DNA of 64,000 bases from Paeniglutamicibacter sp. Y32M11 (GTDB lineage: Bacteria > Actinomycetota > Actinomycetes > Actinomycetales > Micrococcaceae), in assembly GCF_019285735.1 (NCBI RefSeq), contig NZ_CP079107.1, forward strand, positions 1,798,001-1,862,000. Direction: 5' to 3'. Both the position numbers and the translations under genes were made by a program. The notes beneath the pieces are model-generated. The model saw only the letters and a list, made by a program, of their open reading frames with translations. It had not been told where the DNA came from and did not search any database. Of this stretch, positions 17,694-27,302 are shown in pieces. How positions within the stretch are numbered: position 1 is the stretch's first letter; each line of letters opens with the position of its first letter.

Positions 17694-18044
17694 ATGAGTG
17701 ACGTTCTGCCATCGTGCCCCCAGTGTTCAAGCCCCTATACATACGAAATGGGTGCCTTGCTGGTGTGCCCCGAGTGCGCCCATGAGTGGTCCGCTGAAGC
17801 GGATGTCGTGGAGGAGCCACAGGAAAAAGTCATCAAGGATTCGGTTGGTAAGGTCCTGAACGACGGCGACACCGTCACCATCGTGAAAGACCTGAAGGTC
17901 AAGGGGCAAGCCCAGTCCATCAAGGTCGGCACCAAGGTACGCAACATCCGCCTGGTCAACGGCACCGATGGTCACGATATTGACTGCAAGGTAGATGGCT
18001 TTGGTCCCATGCAGCTGAAGTCTTCGGTCGTCAAAAAGGTCTAA
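17694..18044 (+). CDS. YjdM/PhnA-like zinc ribbon protein
   Basis: 116 aa. An N-terminal zinc ribbon (CPQC at residues 8-11 and CPEC around 25-28) is followed by a small beta-rich domain ([20 protein letters not shown] ... [20 protein letters not shown]). This is the YjdM family, historically labelled PhnA (alkylphosphonate utilisation); most members are not phosphonoacetate hydrolases and the function is unknown. It stands alone here with no phosphonate genes nearby. The start at 17694 is supported by a TAGAAT box 7 nt upstream. Confidence 0.85.
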   Translation: MSDVLPSCPQCSSPYTYEMGALLVCPECAHEWSAEADVVEEPQEKVIKDSVGKVLNDGDTVTIVKDLKVKGQAQSIKVGTKVRNIRLVNGTDGHDIDCKVDGFGPMQLKSSVVKKV

Positions 18045-18068
18045 CAAACTACCTTCTGCATTAGCTAT

Positions 18069-18110
18069 GCGCCGCCCTTCCCCAACACGGAGGGGTGGCG
18101 CTTTCTTTTT
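18069..18110 (+). terminator. Rho-independent terminator after YjdM-like gene
   Basis: GCGCC and CCCTTCC pair with GGAGGG and TGGCGC across a short loop, followed by TTTCTTTTT. Confidence 0.75.
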
Positions 18111-18307
18111 GCCTTGGGACCTTCGACGGAGTTGATCGCCATCCCTGCTCTATTAAGATTTTGGCGGTGGTCAAAATGATCAATCGCCGTGTTTCTACGA
18201 TGAGGACGGGAACTAATGACGATTCCCCCTGAATTGAAGCTCCTGCCCATCAGCACACGCGTATTCTGATGAAAGGGGGGCACCGAAGTTGGACACGAGG
18301 AGCCGTC

Positions 18308-19432
18308 ATGGAAAATCAAACGTTCGACTTCTCAACGATCATCGTGGGCGCTGGCCAATGTGGATTGGCGATGGCTCACGAATTGGTGAAGCGGGGCGAA
18401 GATTTTCTCGTGCTTGAGGCAGGCCCGGCTCCTGGGAACTCGTGGCGTTCGCGTTGGGATTCTTTGGAACTGTTCACTCCCGCGGCTCATGATGCGTTAC
18501 CTGGCAGCAAGTTCCCGGATAATCGAAGTTCCTACCCGACCGCAGGGGCTGTGGCGGATTATCTGGAAACCTACGCGAAGGCTAAGGGCGTCCCCGTTCG
18601 GACCTCAACAACCGTCACCGATGTGCGGATTAGCACCGACGGTGGTTTCTTGGTTCGGACAGCAGATGGAGCGTTCACGGCCCGTCGGGTAGTTGTTGCG
18701 ACGGGCGTTCACCAACGTCCCAAAATTCCAGCGCTAGCGGCGCAAATCTCCGCCGAGACGAGGCAGCTGCATTCGAGCGAGTATCGGAATCCTGCCATGG
18801 TTGCCGATGGTCCGGTTGCCGTGGTCGGTTTCGGAACATCTGGTGCCCAAATTGCCTGTGAATTGGTTGTCAGTCACCCGGTGGCCCTCTGTGGAAACCC
18901 CACGCCTCATGTACCAAGAACTCTCATCCGCTTTGCACCAGCGCTCTATTGGCTGCTGGTCCACAGGATGCTGACTCGCTCGACGCCCATGGGTCGCAAA
19001 GTCGCCGCGGGATTCTTTACCCGAGGTGCGCCGCTCATCCGAGTCTCGGTCAAGGACGTTCAAACGGCCGGAGTACAGACGGCTGGGCGAGTGGAATCAA
19101 TACACGGTGGGAAGCTGACGACGAAGGACGGCACCCCCATCGAGGCATCCACCATCATTTGGGCTACCGGGTATCGCCCAGACTATTCGTGGATTGATGG
19201 ACTGCGGCTTGATGAGCTCGGCTACCCACTGCATCGCCGGGGGAACAGCACGCAGATTCCTGGGCTCGGATTCCTCGGGATTCCTTTTCTCTACGGGTTA
19301 ACGTCCGGAATTATCGGGGGAGTAGGTCGAGATTCTCGCTACCTGGCTCGTCATTTGCATCCGTACAAGGAAGCTGGGTCCGCTGCGGACACACCGTTTG
19401 GTTTGAACACGAGTGCAGGGGATCACGAGTAG
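18308..19432 (+). CDS. Flavin-containing monooxygenase-like NAD(P)/FAD oxidoreductase
   Basis: 374 aa. FAD-binding GAGQCGLA (residues 15-22) at the N-terminus, a substrate/FAD loop WRSRWDSLELFTP, a second dinucleotide fold VAVVGFGTSGAQIA near residue 174, and a late ATG-type motif (IWATGYRPDYSW). This is the CzcO / group B flavoprotein monooxygenase type, using NADPH and O2. The substrate cannot be read. ATG at 18308 follows CGAGGAG; an upstream in-frame ATG (18269) has a weaker context. It stands alone between an unrelated gene and yggS. Confidence 0.85.
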   Translation: MENQTFDFSTIIVGAGQCGLAMAHELVKRGEDFLVLEAGPAPGNSWRSRWDSLELFTPAAHDALPGSKFPDNRSSYPTAGAVADYLETYAKAKGVPVRTSTTVTDVRISTDGGFLVRTADGAFTARRVVVATGVHQRPKIPALAAQISAETRQLHSSEYRNPAMVADGPVAVVGFGTSGAQIACELVVSHPVALCGNPTPHVPRTLIRFAPALYWLLVHRMLTRSTPMGRKVAAGFFTRGAPLIRVSVKDVQTAGVQTAGRVESIHGGKLTTKDGTPIEASTIIWATGYRPDYSWIDGLRLDELGYPLHRRGNSTQIPGLGFLGIPFLYGLTSGIIGGVGRDSRYLARHLHPYKEAGSAADTPFGLNTSAGDHE

Positions 19433-19534
19433 GCAGCGGCCCCGACATGCTAAGTTGGCCGTGGCGCGCGGTCTTTCGAAAGCGATCGGCTCGCGCCTTC
19501 GAAGTTCCTATTCGTGAAAGATTCTTACCCCGCC

Positions 19535-20299
19535 ATGACACTTCCGTTGAACGCTTCCAGCCCGGCCGCCACGCACGCCAACTCCACAGAGGATTTTGCG
19601 CGAAACCTTGCTTCCATCAAGACTCGCATCGATGTTGCCGCCCGAAAGGCCGGGCGTGACCCCGCTTCGATTCGGCTGTTGCCGGTCAGCAAGACAGTGC
19701 CGGAAGATCGCCTCCGTTTGGCGATCGCAGCGGGGATGGATTTCCTCGGAGAAAATAAAGTCCAAGAGGTTGCTCGTAAGGCAGAACTTCTTGCCGACAT
19801 TCCTGGTCTGAAGTTCTCGGTTATCGGAAGCTTACAAACGAACAAGGCGAAGTACGTGGCGAAATTTGCCGACGAATTTCAGGCCCTTGAAAACGTTCGC
19901 CAAGCAGCCGCCCTTCAGAACCGTCTTGAGATCGAAGATCGTCAGCTAGATGTCTTCGTTCAGGTCAATACGTCCGATGAGGATAGCAAGTCGGGGCTCG
20001 CTCCGGCCGACGTGCAGGCATTTGTCGAGGAGCTCCCGCAATTCGACCGACTCCACGTTAAGGGCCTGATGACCTTGGCACTGTTCAGCGATGACAAGGA
20101 TGCGGTGCGAGCATGCTTCGTGCGCCTTCGGGAGCTGCGCGACATGCTGCGCGATAGCGCTCCGGCAGGAATGCATATCGAGGAACTCTCCATGGGCATG
20201 AGTGGTGACTTCGAGCTTGCCATTGAGGAAGGCTCGACGGTGGTTCGCGTGGGCCAGGGCATTTTTGGCGCCCGCGAACTTCCAATCATCAATAATTGA
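19535..20299 (+). CDS. YggS/PLPBP family pyridoxal phosphate homeostasis protein
   Basis: 254 aa from ATG 19535 (a GTG at 19514 is in frame). Members bind PLP through a lysine, here in RLLPVSKTVPEDRLR, and buffer free PLP rather than catalyse a reaction. FLGENKVQEV, FSVIGSLQTNKAKYV, LDVFVQVNTSDEDSKSGL, LMTLALF and LSMGMSGDFELAIEEGSTVV are the expected family blocks, so the protein is complete. It normally lies in the cell-division cluster; here it is isolated. A clean terminator follows. Confidence 0.93.
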   Translation: MTLPLNASSPAATHANSTEDFARNLASIKTRIDVAARKAGRDPASIRLLPVSKTVPEDRLRLAIAAGMDFLGENKVQEVARKAELLADIPGLKFSVIGSLQTNKAKYVAKFADEFQALENVRQAAALQNRLEIEDRQLDVFVQVNTSDEDSKSGLAPADVQAFVEELPQFDRLHVKGLMTLALFSDDKDAVRACFVRLRELRDMLRDSAPAGMHIEELSMGMSGDFELAIEEGSTVVRVGQGIFGARELPIINN

Positions 20300-20306
20300 C
20301 TCGGAG

Positions 20307-20330
20307 GCCCCTCGGATAACACCGAGGGGC
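20307..20330 (+). terminator. Terminator hairpin after yggS-type gene
   Basis: A perfect 9-bp stem GCCCCTCGG (20307-20315) with CCGAGGGGC (20322-20330), loop ATAACA. No T run follows, so strength is uncertain. Confidence 0.6.
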
Positions 20331-20654
20331 AATGGCCTTGCGGCCAAACGCAATATCAGTGACTTGCGGCTCCACATCGAGGGGATAAGCGACGTGCCAA
20401 CCGTGCTTCGTCCATCGGCACGGCCATAGCTGTATCCGTGCGGGGAACAGTTCTCGTCCCAGGGCAAATTTGTCAAATGACCCCATTTCGCCATTTGCTA
20501 CGACCTTGTGCGGGAAAGTGCCGAATCGGGAACTGTCCGACCCCACCAGTAGTGTTTCCCTAGGAGTTGCCGAACCACATCTAGTGGTTGGCGCCAATTC
20601 CATCGACACGCCGTGCTCAACGACACGCCAGATCTTTAAACGCCGCCCGAACGC

Positions 20655-20672
20655 TCCACAGGTTGTGGATAG
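20655..20672. promoter_or_regulatory. Inverted pair of DnaA-box-like sites
   Basis: TCCACA-GGT-TGTGGA is a perfect dyad, and TGTGGATAG (20664-20672) is a DnaA box on the minus strand with one mismatch to the TTATCCACA consensus. Confidence 0.5.
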
Positions 20673-20714
20673 ATTTTCGAATTTACCGGATTCGCGGGGT
20701 TTAAAGAGGGACTG

Positions 20715-20723
20715 TTATCCACA
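20715..20723 (+). promoter_or_regulatory. Consensus DnaA box
   Basis: TTATCCACA matches the 9-mer DnaA consensus exactly and lies 281 bp before nrdH. A further partial match, TGTGGACGA, follows at 20729-20737. Enterobacterial nrd operons are controlled by DnaA, so a similar link is plausible. Confidence 0.6.
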
Positions 20724-20795
20724 AGGGGTGTGGACGAGTGGGAAGTTAAACCACAAGGGTGTAATACATCATGTTGGGGTCTACCTCCCCATTGC

Positions 20796-20811
20796 CTACT
20801 AGATGTAGTAT
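20796..20811. promoter_or_regulatory. Candidate NrdR box
   Basis: CTACTAGATGTAGTAT contains ACTA-N4-TAGT and agrees with about 12 of 16 positions of the NrdR consensus acaCwAtATaTwGtgt. NrdR boxes usually come in pairs 21 or 31-32 bp apart; I found no good second copy at those distances (a weaker one is centred 35 bp upstream), so this is tentative. Confidence 0.35.
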
Positions 20812-20995
20812 TGAATCAGCTGGTGAGACCTAGTGCTCCAACTCCTTGAATGGGGAAATAAGTACGATCTCCACCTCTTTTAGGCATCATGGCTAACGAG
20901 AAAAATCAGTTCATGTGCTTTCCCCGGATTCGGGGGCGGGCATAGGGAGCCAGCACCAACACATACAAAGTTTTTGCACGAGGGGATCAACGGAA

Positions 20996-21241
20996 ATGAC
21001 CGTCACGGTTTACACGAAGCCAGCATGCGTTCAGTGCAACGCGACCTACCGAGCTCTTGATAAAAAGGGCATCGTCTACCAAAGCGTAGACATCTCGCAG
21101 GATCCGGCTGCTTTGGAGCGTGTGCGCGCCCTGGGGTACATGCAGGCACCGGTTGTTATCACCGACGCCGATCACTGGTCGGGGTTCCGCCCAGACAAGA
21201 TTGAAGAACTGGCCCTGGCCCAGAGCGCATCCGTCGCCTAA
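20996..21241 (+). CDS. nrdH: Glutaredoxin-like NrdH
   Basis: 81 aa. The redox pair C11/C14 (CVQC) sits in VTVYTKPACVQCNATYRALD. NrdH is reduced by thioredoxin reductase and supplies electrons to the class Ib ribonucleotide reductase encoded downstream. SGFRPDKIEEL is the usual C-terminal motif. I start at ATG 20996 with AGGGG upstream; the open frame further 5' is not conserved. It begins the nrdHIEF operon. Confidence 0.96.
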   Translation: MTVTVYTKPACVQCNATYRALDKKGIVYQSVDISQDPAALERVRALGYMQAPVVITDADHWSGFRPDKIEELALAQSASVA

Positions 21242-21289
21242 CCAGCCACCAGAAGCCTTCACGATTCTAGTAATTTAGAGGCGATCGCA

Positions 21290-21772
21290 ATGCCCACTTC
21301 AGCGTTGGCAAGATCACGGGTGCACGACAACGCCATTGCGGCGGAAGTGCACACCAAGAATAATTTGATCTACTTCTCTTCGGCTTCCGGGTATACCCAC
21401 CGCTTTGCAGAGAAGCTGGATCTGGAATGCGCGCGCATTCCGTTGAAGAGCCATGAACCTCATCTCGTGGCCGACGAACCATTTGTGCTATTGCTTCCGA
21501 CCTATGGAGGCGAAAAAGGCGAACGTTCCATCCCGCCACAGGTCGTCAAGTTTCTCAATGACGCGCGCAACCGGCATCTGATAGCAGGCGTTATCGGCGC
21601 CGGAAACACAAACTTTGGAACGGCATACTGCTTAGCTGCACGCAAGATCGCGGCTAAATGCAACGTTCCGCTTCTGTATAAATTTGAATTGATGGGCACA
21701 CCAGAAGATGTGACCCGCGTTCACCAAGGATTGGAAGTCTTTTGGACACGAAAGTCGCAGAACCTGAAATGA
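21290..21772 (+). CDS. nrdI: Flavodoxin-like NrdI
   Basis: 160 aa. NrdI binds FMN and generates the oxidant that activates the Mn2-tyrosyl cofactor of NrdF. The phosphate loop is [43 protein letters not shown] and [14 protein letters not shown] are standard blocks. The first ~25 residues ([19 protein letters not shown]) extend beyond most homologues, so the true start could lie further in. The stop overlaps the presumed nrdE ATG by 4 bp. Confidence 0.94.
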   Translation: MPTSALARSRVHDNAIAAEVHTKNNLIYFSSASGYTHRFAEKLDLECARIPLKSHEPHLVADEPFVLLLPTYGGEKGERSIPPQVVKFLNDARNRHLIAGVIGAGNTNFGTAYCLAARKIAAKCNVPLLYKFELMGTPEDVTRVHQGLEVFWTRKSQNLK

Positions 21773-23910
21773 AGCAAAACGCCAAAGAAATGCCGGCAGC
21801 TTTTCAGGGACTGGGTTATCACGAACTGAACGCCATGCTGAACCTGTACGGGGCAGATGGTCGTATCCAGTTCGAGGCCGACCGCGCCGCAGCCAACCAG
21901 TACTTCCTGGAACACGTGAACAACAACACCGTGTTCTTCCATGACTTGGATGAGAAGCTCGAGTACCTGGTCAAGCATGAGTACTACGAGCGCGAGACGC
22001 TCGATCAGTACACCATGAACTTCATTCGCGATCTCTACCGCGGTGCCTACGCCAAGAAGTTCCGCTTTGAGACTTTCTTGGGCGCCTTCAAGTTCTACAC
22101 CTCGTACACCTTGAAGACCTTTGACGGCAAGCGTTACCTCGAACGCTACGAAGACCGTGTCTGCATGGTTGCCTTGCACTTGGCTCGTGGCAACGAAGAG
22201 ATGGCAGTCTCCCTAGTCGACGAGATCATTGAGGGCCGCTTCCAGCCGGCCACCCCCACGTTCCTCAACGCTGGCAAGGCCCAGCGTGGCGAGCTCGTTT
22301 CCTGCTTCTTGCTTCGTATCGAAGACAACATGGAATCGATCTCCCGTGGCATCAACTCCTCGCTGCAGCTTTCCAAGCGCGGCGGCGGCGTCGCACTTTC
22401 GCTGACCAACGTCCGCGAACACGGTGCTCCGATCAAGCAGATCGAGAACCAGTCCTCGGGCGTCATCCCCGTGATGAAGCTTCTCGAAGACAGCTTCTCC
22501 TACGCCAACCAGCTCGGCGCACGCCAGGGTGCCGGTGCCGTGTACCTGAACGCCCACCACCCGGACATCCTGCGGTTCTTGGACACCAAGCGTGAAAACG
22601 CTGATGAGAAGATCCGCATCAAGACCCTTTCCCTGGGCGTTGTCGTTCCGGATATCACCTTCGACTTGGCGCGCAAGAACGAGGACATGTACCTCTTCTC
22701 GCCGTACGACGTCCAGAAGGTCTACGGAGTTCCTTTCAGCGACATCTTCGTCTCGGAAAAGTACTACGAAATGGTCGACGATGCTCGCATCAAGAAGACC
22801 AAGATCAACGCGCGTGAATTCTTCCAGACTCTGGCAGAGATCCAGTTCGAATCCGGTTACCCGTACATCATGTTCGAGGACACCGTAAACCGAGCCAACC
22901 CCATCAAGGGCAAGATCTCGATGAGCAACTTGTGCTCGGAGATCCTCCAGGTGTCGACCGCTTCGGAATACAACGAGGACCTGAGCTACCAGACCGTGGG
23001 CAAGGACATCTCTTGCAACCTCGGCTCGATGAACATCGCCAAGGCGATGGACGGCAAGAACCTTGGTGCCTCGATCGAAACCGCCATCCGTGCGCTCTCG
23101 GCCGTCTCGGACATGTCGTACATCAACTCCGTTCCTTCGATTGCCCAGGGCAACGCGAAGACTCACGCCATTGGCTTGGGACAGATGAACCTCCACGGTT
23201 TCCTGGCTCGCGAGCGTATCCACTACGGTTCGGAAGAAGGGTTGGACTTCACCAACATCTACTTCTACACCGTCGTGTTCCACGCGCTGAGCGCCTCGAA
23301 CAAGTTGGCCATCGAAACCGGAACGTCCTTCGACGGGTTTGCCGATTCGAAGTACGCCTCGGGCGAGTACTTCGAGAAGTACACCGATCAGGAATGGGTT
23401 CCGGCCACCGAGCGTGTGCGTGAACTCTTCGCCGGCATCGACATCCCGACTCAGGACGACTGGCGTGCGCTGAAGGCCTCGGTCATGGAGCACGGCATCT
23501 ACAACCAGAACCTGCAGGCAGTCCCGCCAACCGGCTCGATTTCCTACATCAACAACTCGACCTCCTCCATCCACCCGGTGGCTGCGAAGATCGAGATCCG
23601 CAAGGAAGGCAAGATCGGACGGGTTTATTACCCGGCCCCGTACCTGACCAACGACAACCTGGAGTTCTACCAGGATGCGTATGAAATTGGTTACGAAAAG
23701 GTCATTGACACCTATGCGGTTGCCACCCAGCACGTGGATCAGGGCCTGTCCCTGACGCTGTTCTTCAAGGACACCGCCACCACGCGTGACATCAACAAGG
23801 CGCAGATCTACGCATGGCGCAAGGGCATCAAGACGCTCTACTACATCCGCCTGCGCCAGATGGCACTTGAGGGAACCGAAGTCGAAGGTTGCGTTTCCTG
23901 CGCACTCTAA
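21769..23910 (+). CDS. nrdE: Class Ib ribonucleotide reductase alpha subunit
   Basis: 713 aa from ATG 21769, which overlaps the nrdI stop as ATGA; a TTG at 21742 would add nine residues. The enzyme reduces NDPs to dNDPs. Core motifs are present: [15 protein letters not shown] (active-site Cys), [40 protein letters not shown], and the C-terminal shuttle pair CVSCAL that is re-reduced by NrdH. No N-terminal ATP cone of the NrdA type, as expected for NrdE. nrdF follows after a long perfect hairpin. Confidence 0.97.
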   Translation: MKQNAKEMPAAFQGLGYHELNAMLNLYGADGRIQFEADRAAANQYFLEHVNNNTVFFHDLDEKLEYLVKHEYYERETLDQYTMNFIRDLYRGAYAKKFRFETFLGAFKFYTSYTLKTFDGKRYLERYEDRVCMVALHLARGNEEMAVSLVDEIIEGRFQPATPTFLNAGKAQRGELVSCFLLRIEDNMESISRGINSSLQLSKRGGGVALSLTNVREHGAPIKQIENQSSGVIPVMKLLEDSFSYANQLGARQGAGAVYLNAHHPDILRFLDTKRENADEKIRIKTLSLGVVVPDITFDLARKNEDMYLFSPYDVQKVYGVPFSDIFVSEKYYEMVDDARIKKTKINAREFFQTLAEIQFESGYPYIMFEDTVNRANPIKGKISMSNLCSEILQVSTASEYNEDLSYQTVGKDISCNLGSMNIAKAMDGKNLGASIETAIRALSAVSDMSYINSVPSIAQGNAKTHAIGLGQMNLHGFLARERIHYGSEEGLDFTNIYFYTVVFHALSASNKLAIETGTSFDGFADSKYASGEYFEKYTDQEWVPATERVRELFAGIDIPTQDDWRALKASVMEHGIYNQNLQAVPPTGSISYINNSTSSIHPVAAKIEIRKEGKIGRVYYPAPYLTNDNLEFYQDAYEIGYEKVIDTYAVATQHVDQGLSLTLFFKDTATTRDINKAQIYAWRKGIKTLYYIRLRQMALEGTEVEGCVSCAL

Positions 23911-23960
23911 GCGCTGCCGATTCACCACAGGTTGCAAGGTAGCGATACCCTAGCAACCGA

Positions 23961-24000
23961 GTACGTACGACGACGGGTGTGAACCCGTCGTCGTACGTAC
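23961..24000. other. Perfect 18-bp hairpin between nrdE and nrdF
   Basis: GTACGTACGACGACGGGT (23961-23978) pairs perfectly with 23983-24000 around GTGA, a GNRA-type tetraloop. No T run follows (ACCCGCTTT). It may stabilise the nrdHIE message, attenuate read-through, or be a processing site. Confidence 0.85.
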
Positions 24001-24022
24001 ACCCGCTTTAACCAAAACTTGA

Positions 24023-25018
<996 letters not shown>

Positions 25019-25043
25019 GTCCTGATCTAACGACTTCTGCCCA

Positions 25044-25088
25044 AGGGCGTCAGCATCCCACCACGGGAAGCTGGCGCCCTTTGCTGTT
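25044..25088 (+). terminator. Terminator after nrdF
   Basis: AGGGCGTCAGC (25044-25054) pairs with GCTGGCGCCCT (25070-25080, one wobble) and is followed by TTGCTGTTG. Confidence 0.75.
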
Positions 25089-25130
25089 GCCAGCTACCGG
25101 GTTGAACCATTGCCACGACGATGGCAATAT

Positions 25131-25535
25131 CTACGCGTCCAAGTCCGCTACGCTGGTAGCCGCATAATTCGGAGTGAGCGCGGAAAACGCGCACAGCCAG
25201 CCGGACGAGCGACGAATGAAGGTTTCTGTCACCCATTCATCGGCGGTGAACGGGACGCCGCGCCAGCTGCCCTGATTGGTGCCATGGGCCAGGACCACCG
25301 CCACGTCACCATAGACACGCGCCTCAAGGACCTCAAAGGCCATTTCGGAGTGGCTCAGCTGTCCAGATTCGACCGCCGCCAAGAAATCGGCCCGTTTCCC
25401 AGGGCCTCCTTCCGGCGTGACCATGACCCAGTCCGGCTCGGCGAATGACCCGATAAGCGGTGCATCGTTGGCCACGATCGCTTTGGCCCACCGATCGAGA
25501 AGATCTTGGAATGATGTGAGGCTATCAGTTTCCAT
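25131..25535 (-). CDS. SnoaL/NTF2-like (DUF4440-type) protein
   Basis: 134 aa. FQDLLDRWAKAIVANDAPLI at the start, DWVMVTPEGG, and the beta sheet VYGDVAVVLAHGTNQGSW ... WVTETFIRRSSGWLCAFSALT form a cone-shaped NTF2-like fold of the DUF4440 type. Such proteins may be small enzymes, dimer partners or ligand binders; no catalytic residues can be assigned. It is convergent with nrdF and lies downstream of the XRE-cupin regulator on the same strand (gap about 50 bp), so it may be co-transcribed with it. Confidence 0.75.
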   Translation of the reverse strand: METDSLTSFQDLLDRWAKAIVANDAPLIGSFAEPDWVMVTPEGGPGKRADFLAAVESGQLSHSEMAFEVLEARVYGDVAVVLAHGTNQGSWRGVPFTADEWVTETFIRRSSGWLCAFSALTPNYAATSVADLDA

Positions 25536-25585
25536 GTGATCATTATGGGCTGGGCATGGGGCCCGGGCAATGCTGTGTGCAGTGA

Positions 25586-26185
25586 TTAGTTGGTGCTTGA
25601 CTTCTTGCTTGGCCTGGCGCGTACATGCATTCGTTCTCCCTGCGGGCCAAAGAGAGTCAGGAATTCCACGGCATGATCGTCAGCCCGCCCGAACCAGTGC
25701 GGGGTGCGGGTATTAAACTCGGCCGCCTCGCCGGCGGGCAAAACGATGTCATGTTCGCCGAGGCACAGTCGTAGCTTTCCCTTAAGCACATAGATCCACT
25801 CGTAGCCTTCGTGGACTTGCAGGTCGGGAACCGAGCGACTAGTGCCGGCATGAAGTACGTTCTTGAAGGCCTGTAGGCCTCCGCCCGAATCCTTGCTCAG
25901 CGGCAAGATCGTCATGCCGTGGCGTTCGATGGGCTTGATGTGGATGCGAGGGTCTCCCGTCTGTGGTGCTCCCACCAGATCGTCGAGGGGAACCCCGTGG
26001 GCACGCGCCAAGGGAAGTAGTTGCTCGAGGGTGGGGCGGCGTTGACCCGATTCCAGACGCGAGAGTGTGCTTAGTGAGATGCCACTGAGTGCCGAGAGCT
26101 CCTGAAGCGTCAGATTGTTTCCGGTACGCAGCGCTTTCAAGCGGGGTCCAACGCGGGAGAGAGTGTCATCGATGTCCTGATCCAT
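25586..26185 (-). CDS. XRE-family regulator with C-terminal cupin domain
   Basis: 199 aa. HTH_3 domain at residues 10-65 (LKALRTGNNLTLQELSALSG, ISLSTLSRLESGQRRPTLEQ) and a cupin_2 domain at 105-190 (EWIYVLKGKLRLCLGEHDIVL, LPAGEAAEFNTRTPHWFG). These regulators sense small molecules through the cupin barrel. I start at MDQDIDDTLS (26185); the frame stays open upstream but that part looks non-coding. It is divergent from the thioredoxin-reductase-like gene (111-bp gap) and probably controls it. Confidence 0.88.
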   Translation of the reverse strand: MDQDIDDTLSRVGPRLKALRTGNNLTLQELSALSGISLSTLSRLESGQRRPTLEQLLPLARAHGVPLDDLVGAPQTGDPRIHIKPIERHGMTILPLSKDSGGGLQAFKNVLHAGTSRSVPDLQVHEGYEWIYVLKGKLRLCLGEHDIVLPAGEAAEFNTRTPHWFGRADDHAVEFLTLFGPQGERMHVRARPSKKSSTN

Positions 26186-26296
26186 GGGTCCATTTTGCCA
26201 CATCAGCAAAAATGCTTGCCGTCTTTTGTTAGTCGGGTGCAAGCTTGAAGAGCACAAGCACGGAGCTTGGCGCGCGAGGCAATTGGAGAAAATCCC

Positions 26297-27259
26297 ATGA
26301 ACACGAACAAGAACTTTTATGATGTGGCCATCATTGGCGGGGGATCGGCGGGGCTGGCTGCGGCCCAAGCGCTGGGCCGCTCACGTCGCAGCGTCGTGGT
26401 GATTGATGCGGGCCAGCCACGCAACGCTGTGGCGAAGGGCGTCCACAATTTCCTGACGCGCGATGGGGTTCCCCCGCTCGAATTGCTCCGCCTGGGGCGT
26501 GAGGAACTAGCGCCCTACGGGACCGAGTTCCGCTTTACCCGAGCCACGAGTTACTCCCGGGGCGTAGAGAACTTCGAGATCACCCTCGAAGAGGGTGCAG
26601 CAGTCACCGCGGGGCGCATCATTTTGGCCGCTGGCGTCCGCGACACCCTGCCAGAGATTGACGGCCTGGAGGCCTTCTGGGGCAAAAATGTGCTCCATTG
26701 CCCCTACTGCCACGGCTGGGAAGTCCAGGACCAAAACATCGCCGTCCTTGACAGTGAGTTCGCGATCCACCAGGCCCTGATGTTTAGGCAGCTCAGCGAG
26801 AGCATCACCCTCTACACGGCTCCGGGTCGGGAGATCGAGGCGAGTGAGCTTGAAAAGCTGAATGCCCGTGGCATCAAGATCGTAGAACGGGAGATCGTTG
26901 CGGTCCGCGGTAGCGATAACCACCTAACCCACCTTGTTTTTGCCGACGGCACCGAGGACCAGGTGGATGCCCTGGTGATCATGCCGCGCTTCAGCGCAGA
27001 AATCCCCGGCCTCACCGAGCTGGGACTTCAAGCGACGGCTCACCCATCGGGGATTGGCACCTATGTGTCAACCGATGAGTTTGGCAAGACCGAGGTGCCG
27101 GGTCTTTGGGTAGCCGGCAGTTTGCGTGATCCCATGGCACAAGTGATCCTGGCCGCGGGGGATGGCCTGCGGGTCGGGGCAATGGTGAACGCGGATATCA
27201 TCGAATCCGATATTCAGCGGGACATCACCGCACATCGGGCAGCTCTGCCGGTCAGCTAA
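26297..27259 (+). CDS. Thioredoxin-reductase-like FAD oxidoreductase
   Basis: 320 aa. N-terminal FAD motif GGGSAGLAAAQALGRSRR (residues 14-31), redox pair C135/C138 in HCPYCHGWE, a second nucleotide-binding region, and the C-terminal FAD motif PGLWVAGSLRDPMAQVILAAGDG. The CPYC pair and overall length match the TrxB superfamily, but the fold is closer to stand-alone TrxR-like proteins next to XRE-cupin regulators than to housekeeping TrxB. GGAGA precedes the ATG. It is divergent from, and probably controlled by, the XRE-cupin protein. The electron acceptor is unknown. Confidence 0.88.
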   Translation: MNTNKNFYDVAIIGGGSAGLAAAQALGRSRRSVVVIDAGQPRNAVAKGVHNFLTRDGVPPLELLRLGREELAPYGTEFRFTRATSYSRGVENFEITLEEGAAVTAGRIILAAGVRDTLPEIDGLEAFWGKNVLHCPYCHGWEVQDQNIAVLDSEFAIHQALMFRQLSESITLYTAPGREIEASELEKLNARGIKIVEREIVAVRGSDNHLTHLVFADGTEDQVDALVIMPRFSAEIPGLTELGLQATAHPSGIGTYVSTDEFGKTEVPGLWVAGSLRDPMAQVILAAGDGLRVGAMVNADIIESDIQRDITAHRAALPVS

Positions 27260-27302
27260 GGCGCGGTGCCGACGCCAAGCCCCTGGCGAAAGCACCACAC
27301 CG

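Larger units (their letters stand above)
20331..20995. other. Long region upstream of nrdH, no convincing gene
   Basis: About 665 bp. It contains several DnaA-box-like sites near 20655-20737 and one palindrome resembling an NrdR box near 20796. A 106-codon minus-strand frame (20289-20609) has mixed codon choice and runs into the yggS terminator; I do not call it. The last ~180 bp before nrdH are AT-richer and probably its leader. Confidence 0.5.

Noticed and set aside
20289-20609. 106-codon minus-strand frame after yggS
   Set aside because: It runs through the yggS terminator, has mixed codon use and no match I recognise; left as non-coding.
22213-23937. 574-codon minus-strand frame opposite nrdE
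   Set aside because: It is the antisense shadow of a strongly conserved gene; no family motif and its length follows from nrdE codon bias.
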